Assembly (NCBI GenBank): GCA_034178815.1
Contig: JAXFQS010000065.1
Coordinates: 1 to 9,652, forward strand
DNA: 9,652 nt
Source of the DNA: JAXFQS01 sp034178815
GTDB taxonomy: Bacteria; Verrucomicrobiota; Kiritimatiellia; RFP12; DVOR01
Direction: 5' to 3'
The notes under the pieces were generated by a model. The model was not told the origin of the DNA. It was given only the letters and a program-made list of their open reading frames with translations, and made no database searches. Shown here piece after piece: positions 5,842-9,652 of this stretch. Within the stretch, counting starts at the first letter, position 1. The number at the start of each line of letters is the position of its first letter. Both the position numbers and the translations under genes were made by a program.

Positions 5842-7824
5842 TCAGTGGCGCAAATGCTTGAGCAAGGCTTCGGGCGAAGGATCTCTGCCCATCAACTCTC
5901 GGAACACCTCCGAAGGATGGCGACTGCCCCCTTCACCAAAAAGCGTTGCCGCATAGCGTGCCCCCAGTTGGGATAATGCCTCCGGCTGGTCGAGAACGGA
6001 CTCGAAAGGTTCGAACAAATCCGCCGCCAACACTTCGGACCACTTATAGCTGTAGTAGCCTGCCGAATACCCGCCACCGAAAATGTGGCCAAAGCCGCAG
6101 AGAAAACGGTCATAGTCAGGCGGAGGCGAGGGGAGCACCTGTCGGGCTATGGATTCCTTGACCGCGTTCGGATCGGCAGGAATCTCGGCGCCGTGGAGAG
6201 CCAAGTCGGTCAAGGCAAAGTAAATCTGCCGCTGCTGGGCGGACGCGGCGCGAAAGTCCCGGGCGGCAATGATTTGCCGTATCAAGTCGGCTGGAAGCGC
6301 TTCGCCCGTCTCGAAGTGGGACGAGAGTGCCGCCAGTACTGCAGGCGCATAGCAGAAGTTTTCCATAAACTGGCTGGCAACTTCAACGGCATCCCACTCG
6401 ATGCCATTGATGCCGGCGACCTGCGGCACGCCAACGCGCGTCAGCATATGCTGGAGCGCATGGCCGAACTCGTGGAACAAGGTGGTGACATCGTCGAAGC
6501 GCAGGCACGAGGGCTTGCCCTGCATAGGGCGGGGAAAGTTGCAAACCAGCACCGCCACCGGCAGATCTCCGCGCCGGTCGTCGCGGGAGCTGAAGTCATT
6601 CATCCAGGCCCCGCCGCTCTTTGTCTCGGGGCGGCTGTAGGGGTCGAGATAGAAGGAGGCCAATGGTTGCCCCGTGCGGTCGGTAATCCGGTAGAATCGG
6701 ACATCCTGATGCCAGCGGGACACGGATTCGGTCGCTTCTCGCACGGTGATCCCAAAGAGCGAATGGGTCAGATGGAAAAGTCCGTGCAGGACTTTTTCAA
6801 AGGGAAACCACGCCCGCAAGGCTTCTTCATCAAGGGCATATTGCTCCTGACGCAATCGCTCCGTCCAGTAGGGAATGTCCCAAGGAGCCAAATCTTTCGC
6901 CCCCCATCCTTTTCTTTCGGCATACTCTTTGAGGGCTGCCAGTTCCTGCTTCGCAAGCGGCAGACCGACAGCGGAGAGTTTATTGAGCAGTGCTACAACG
7001 GAATGTTCCGATTGAGCCATTTTGGTGGCGAGACTGACTGAAATCCAATCGGGATAACCGAGCAGGTTGGCAAGTTCGTGTCGAGCCCGCAGGAGTTTGT
7101 CGATGATAGGCTTGTTTGCTTGGTCGGCGCGGGTCGAATAGGCTCGATGGATCTGCTGTCGAAGGTTCCGATCGGGCGAATGCTTCATAAACGGGACATA
7201 GACCGCCGATTCGAGCGTGACGGCGTATGAACCATCGCTTTGCCTGAGCAACTCCTGTAGGCTGGGCGGAAGCGCTTTGACTTGTTCGGCATCGAGTGAA
7301 AGGCGGAATGCCTTGGTGGCGTCGAGAAGGTTGTTGGTGAACTGCATTCCTAGTTCGCCGCATTGTGCCGACAAGGCATTAAAGCGTTCGCGTTCTTGCT
7401 CGGGGAGGTCGACACCGGCGAGTTTGGCCTCAAGTAGCATCTTTGAGAGAATGCGGGCCTGGACTGGGGTGGATGGCTTGACCTTGCGCAGGGCCGATAG
7501 GATGGATTGGCTCTGTCCGATGCGGAGGGAGAATGCTATCATCTCCGGCTGGTGCTTGGCGACCAATTCTCTCCAGGCTTGGGAGTTCATCACCGAGTGG
7601 AGATGCGTGACCAGCCCCCACGTGCGCAAAGGCGCTAGGCTCAAATCATATAGCCGCCTCACCAAGTCATAACCTATTGATCCTGAAACTTTTTCAAGTT
7701 GCTCAAAGGATTTTCTGGCTTCTTCAAGGGTTTCGGTCAAGGCTTTGTCCGCCCGTTCCGGGCTAATCTCCTCAAACCTGATTGTGCCATCTTGGGCTTC
7801 AAAGGGCAGGGGGGGCTGCTTCAT
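5842..7824 (-). CDS. prlC: M3 family zinc metallopeptidase (oligopeptidase A-like)
   Basis: This enzyme should hydrolyse short peptides in the cytoplasm during peptide recycling. The 660 residues are close to the 680 of E. coli oligopeptidase A. The N-terminal half is helical, as in the M3 fold. The zinc site is HEFGH at 451-455, with His451 and His455 as ligands and Glu452 as the general base. The third ligand is Glu481 in WDAVEVASQ, 30 residues on, matching thimet oligopeptidase spacing. The C-terminal GGYSAGYYSYKWSEV (584-598) carries the substrate-binding tyrosines of the family. All expected catalytic residues are present. There is no signal peptide, which argues against a secreted form. 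The ATG overlaps the stop of the upstream hydrolase gene (ATGA, 7824-7821) and is preceded by AAGGAAG six bases upstream. It is the last gene of a three-gene minus-strand operon and ends at a shared terminator. Assignment to prlC/opdA rather than another M3 subgroup is less certain than the family. Confidence 0.92.
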   Translation of the reverse strand: MKQPPLPFEAQDGTIRFEEISPERADKALTETLEEARKSFEQLEKVSGSIGYDLVRRLYDLSLAPLRTWGLVTHLHSVMNSQAWRELVAKHQPEMIAFSLRIGQSQSILSALRKVKPSTPVQARILSKMLLEAKLAGVDLPEQERERFNALSAQCGELGMQFTNNLLDATKAFRLSLDAEQVKALPPSLQELLRQSDGSYAVTLESAVYVPFMKHSPDRNLRQQIHRAYSTRADQANKPIIDKLLRARHELANLLGYPDWISVSLATKMAQSEHSVVALLNKLSAVGLPLAKQELAALKEYAERKGWGAKDLAPWDIPYWTERLRQEQYALDEEALRAWFPFEKVLHGLFHLTHSLFGITVREATESVSRWHQDVRFYRITDRTGQPLASFYLDPYSRPETKSGGAWMNDFSSRDDRRGDLPVAVLVCNFPRPMQGKPSCLRFDDVTTLFHEFGHALQHMLTRVGVPQVAGINGIEWDAVEVASQFMENFCYAPAVLAALSSHFETGEALPADLIRQIIAARDFRAASAQQRQIYFALTDLALHGAEIPADPNAVKESIARQVLPSPPPDYDRFLCGFGHIFGGGYSAGYYSYKWSEVLAADLFEPFESVLDQPEALSQLGARYAATLFGEGGSRHPSEVFRELMGRDPSPEALLKHLRH

Positions 7825-8735
7825 TTATCTTCCTTTTCGGAGTGGAGAAATGTTTCTATCTGGGCTAGGGCTGTCCGCCAAGGGGTTCCCAGCGGGATTG
7901 AGTGTCCGCCGGGGAGACGGAAGTGTATCAGTGGTCCTTCCCAATGCGCAAAGAATGCTTCAGTAGCTTGATTGTCCACAACCTGGTCGTCAGTGGCGGT
8001 AATCAGTAGCGCGGGGGGCATCTTCGAATGGCTTTCTTGCGTGCGACCTCGGAGTTTTCCCACGACTTCAAAGAGGGCCTCATAGGCTTGGAGGGAGACG
8101 AATGCATCTGCACGGTAACGGTAGGTTGGATCGTCTTCTGCCTGTCGGATTGTGGGGAAAATCGACTTGAGTTCCTTTGTGGCAATAAGGAAGTGGGAGG
8201 CAAAGTGCCAGACTTTTCTAGCTGGTAGTCCAAGGGGCATTCGCGCAGATGAGACATCAACCAGTGGTGCCAGCAAAATCACACCGTCTGGGGTGAGTTT
8301 GGGGACTAAAGAAAGGATAAGTCCTCCTCCTAAGGAATGACCGCAGAGGAAGACTTTTGCATAGGAGTGTCTCAACTGGTTGTATGCCGATTCGATTTCT
8401 TTCTGCCAGACGAGCAGGGAGGCCGGACGGCAATCGCCCATCCCGGGCAAGCGCACAATCTGGCAATGCACTGGGGTATTGGTAGCAAGCGCGGTAGCCA
8501 TTCTCCGGAAGACGGCCGGCGTATCCATAAATCCCGGCACAAAGAGAATTGCGGTCTGGCCGTTACCAGTCTCGAAGGTTTCCGCCTGCGGGAGAATGCC
8601 GCTCGGTGTTCTGCCCGAAATACGCTCAAATTGGCGCTTGAGACGGGCGATTGCCAGCGCATAGCCTGCATCGCTGAGTAGCCAGATAACGAGTGGCAGG
8701 AGTAGCAGCAGGGCCATGCGCGGGCGGATGGGCAT
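7821..8735 (-). CDS. Membrane-anchored alpha/beta hydrolase
   Basis: This 304-residue serine hydrolase has an uncleaved-looking hydrophobic segment at about 8-20 (ALLLLLPLVIWLL) after Arg4 and Arg6, so it is probably tethered to the cytoplasmic membrane. The fold begins at about 60 with ILFVPGFMDTP, where the loop after the first core strand builds the oxyanion hole. The nucleophile is Ser134 in GHSLGG (132-137). The acid is probably Asp250 in ATDDQVVD, and the base His278 in GGHSIP. This order and spacing resemble monoacylglycerol lipases, carboxylesterases and the S33-like Hydrolase_4 group; the substrate cannot be read from sequence. The gene starts 1 bp after the preceding gene's TAG with no recognisable ribosome binding site, so it probably depends on translational coupling. 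ATG at 8717 (Met7) is an alternative start but has no better signal. Its TGA overlaps the M3 peptidase start. Confidence 0.88.
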   Translation of the reverse strand: MPIRPRMALLLLLPLVIWLLSDAGYALAIARLKRQFERISGRTPSGILPQAETFETGNGQTAILFVPGFMDTPAVFRRMATALATNTPVHCQIVRLPGMGDCRPASLLVWQKEIESAYNQLRHSYAKVFLCGHSLGGGLILSLVPKLTPDGVILLAPLVDVSSARMPLGLPARKVWHFASHFLIATKELKSIFPTIRQAEDDPTYRYRADAFVSLQAYEALFEVVGKLRGRTQESHSKMPPALLITATDDQVVDNQATEAFFAHWEGPLIHFRLPGGHSIPLGTPWRTALAQIETFLHSEKEDK

Positions 8736-8736
8736 T

Positions 8737-9652
8737 CTAGGCGAAGAGGTAGTTCATCAGGTCGTCTTTTTTCATCGCGCCGAGTGTTCCGCCGAGGCAA
8801 GATAGTTCGTCATAGTGGTCAACTTGATCGGGCGTATCGCCTGGGCGCCAGACTGCGACGGGAACGGGGGTGCGGGTGTGTTTGCCAACTGCGAGGGGGA
8901 CGGGATGGTCGGGGAGCACAACATAGGTGGCTTTTTCTCCAAGGGCGGCCATAACGCGTCCGATAAGGCGCGAATCGAAGTCTTCGATTGCTTGAATCTT
9001 GAGTTTTGCGTCCTGCGCATGGGAGACTTCATCGGTGGCTTCCAGATGCACATAGACGAGGTCGTGGTTCTTGGCCGCGGCGATGGCAGCATCGGCTTTT
9101 CCCTCGTAGTTGGTGTCGATGTAGCCGGTGGCTCCCTGGACTTTGACAACATCGAGTCCCATGCAACGCCCGAGTCCGTTGATGACATCGACGGCGGAGA
9201 CAACCGCCCCGCGAATGCCGTAGCGCCCGGGAATTGTGTGGAGGGAGCCGGCTTTACCGCCGCTCCAGAACCACACGCCATTGGCGGGGCGCCCGGCGAG
9301 AATCTCGGCGGCTTTGGCTTGGAGTTCGCGCAGGAGACGCGCAGTTGGTTCGGCAGCGGGCGACTTGGCTTTTGGAAGGTGTTCAGCAACAGGATTCCCA
9401 TGGTTGTCATCGGGCTTGTCGCAGGCGACTTGAGCAGAGAATTCGGGGCCCGAGAGCACGAGTAGGTTGCGGTAACTGACTCCCGGATAGAATCGGATTT
9501 GCTGGGTGCCCAAGCGGTCATTGAGCAGGGCGATGGCCGCCTCGGCATCCTTCTGGGAGATGTGTCCGCCGGAGAAGTCGCGGAGGATTCCGTTGGCATC
9601 GGTGGTGGTGAAGTTCATCCGGAAACAAAGGTCATTCGCGCCGAGTTGAATC
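8737..9652 (-). CDS. apgM: Cofactor-independent phosphoglycerate mutase family (ApgM type) / putative homoserine kinase, 5' partial
   Basis: The reading frame continues to the right edge, so the ATG at 9618 is internal (upstream residues read GANDLCFR). About 304 residues are visible of a family of roughly 400; the N-terminal part with the first metal ligands and the Ser nucleophile is missing. The protein belongs to the alkaline-phosphatase superfamily. Counting from the ATG at 9618, residues 161-173 (QGATGYIDTNYEG), the metal-binding DEVSH (196-200) and the LPDHPVP stretch (235-241) are typical of ApgM, which interconverts 3- and 2-phosphoglycerate in glycolysis. The bacterial branch, with KAGSLHTIPGRYGIRGAVVSAVD (121-143, split here as KAGSLHTIP and RYGIRGAVVSAVD), also resembles proteins proposed to be homoserine kinases. 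Which activity applies is undecided. It is the first visible gene of the minus-strand operon, 1 bp before the hydrolase gene, and uses TAG as its stop. Confidence 0.85.
   Translation of the reverse strand, partial: IQLGANDLCFRMNFTTTDANGILRDFSGGHISQKDAEAAIALLNDRLGTQQIRFYPGVSYRNLLVLSGPEFSAQVACDKPDDNHGNPVAEHLPKAKSPAAEPTARLLRELQAKAAEILAGRPANGVWFWSGGKAGSLHTIPGRYGIRGAVVSAVDVINGLGRCMGLDVVKVQGATGYIDTNYEGKADAAIAAAKNHDLVYVHLEATDEVSHAQDAKLKIQAIEDFDSRLIGRVMAALGEKATYVVLPDHPVPLAVGKHTRTPVPVAVWRPGDTPDQVDHYDELSCLGGTLGAMKKDDLMNYLFA

Noticed and set aside
6085..7041. 318-codon plus-strand ORF opposite the M3 peptidase gene
   Set aside because: The opposite strand has HEFGH and every expected M3 residue in frame. 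The plus-strand reading has no recognisable motif or ribosome binding site.

Overview
The window comes from a bacterial chromosome of moderately high GC; 60-base blocks I counted in housekeeping and methyltransferase parts run near 60%. No rRNA, tRNA, CRISPR array or insertion sequence is visible. The right half holds compact housekeeping genes. The left third is accessory DNA. The organism cannot be named from the sequence. The archaeal/bacterial-type phosphoglycerate mutase relative and the MmeI-like restriction enzyme fit many environmental bacteria.

Left region (1-1782). The minus strand reads off the window through a protein with a DdrB-type ParB-like domain, a module of the very large 'polyvalent' proteins of phages and conjugative elements. 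Upstream of it, in the same frame, lies an AT-rich 220-residue ORF with an acidic linker and a possible small nuclease domain. The two are separated only by a TAA and a TAG 12 bases apart. The simplest reading is one damaged polyvalent gene, but readthrough, frameshifts or two separate genes are not excluded. A divergent intergenic region of about 300 bases follows, with GCAAT/TTGC dyads, a candidate promoter, a 5'-leader hairpin and a 16-codon leader ORF.

Middle (1783-4506). This is a complete 907-residue type IIL (MmeI-like) restriction-modification enzyme: N-terminal PD-(D/E)XK nuclease, adenine methyltransferase core and target-recognition region in one chain. Its recognition region is markedly more AT-rich than its methyltransferase core, as expected if specificity was swapped by recombination.

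Right region (4507-9652). A plus-strand aspartate-semialdehyde dehydrogenase gene (asd) has its own promoter. It is followed by a strong hairpin that can terminate both strands. A convergent minus-strand operon comes from the right edge: an alkaline-phosphatase-superfamily phosphoglycerate mutase/putative homoserine kinase (5' end outside the window), a membrane-anchored alpha/beta hydrolase, and an M3 zinc oligopeptidase. The three genes are spaced by 1 bp and a 4-bp ATGA overlap, so they are very likely cotranscribed and translationally coupled. Asd and the mutase-like protein may both serve the aspartate-family amino-acid pathway if the latter is the homoserine-kinase variant.

The most interesting points are the broken polyvalent gene with its composition step, the recombinant-looking specificity region of the restriction enzyme, and the functional ambiguity of the mutase-like gene near asd.
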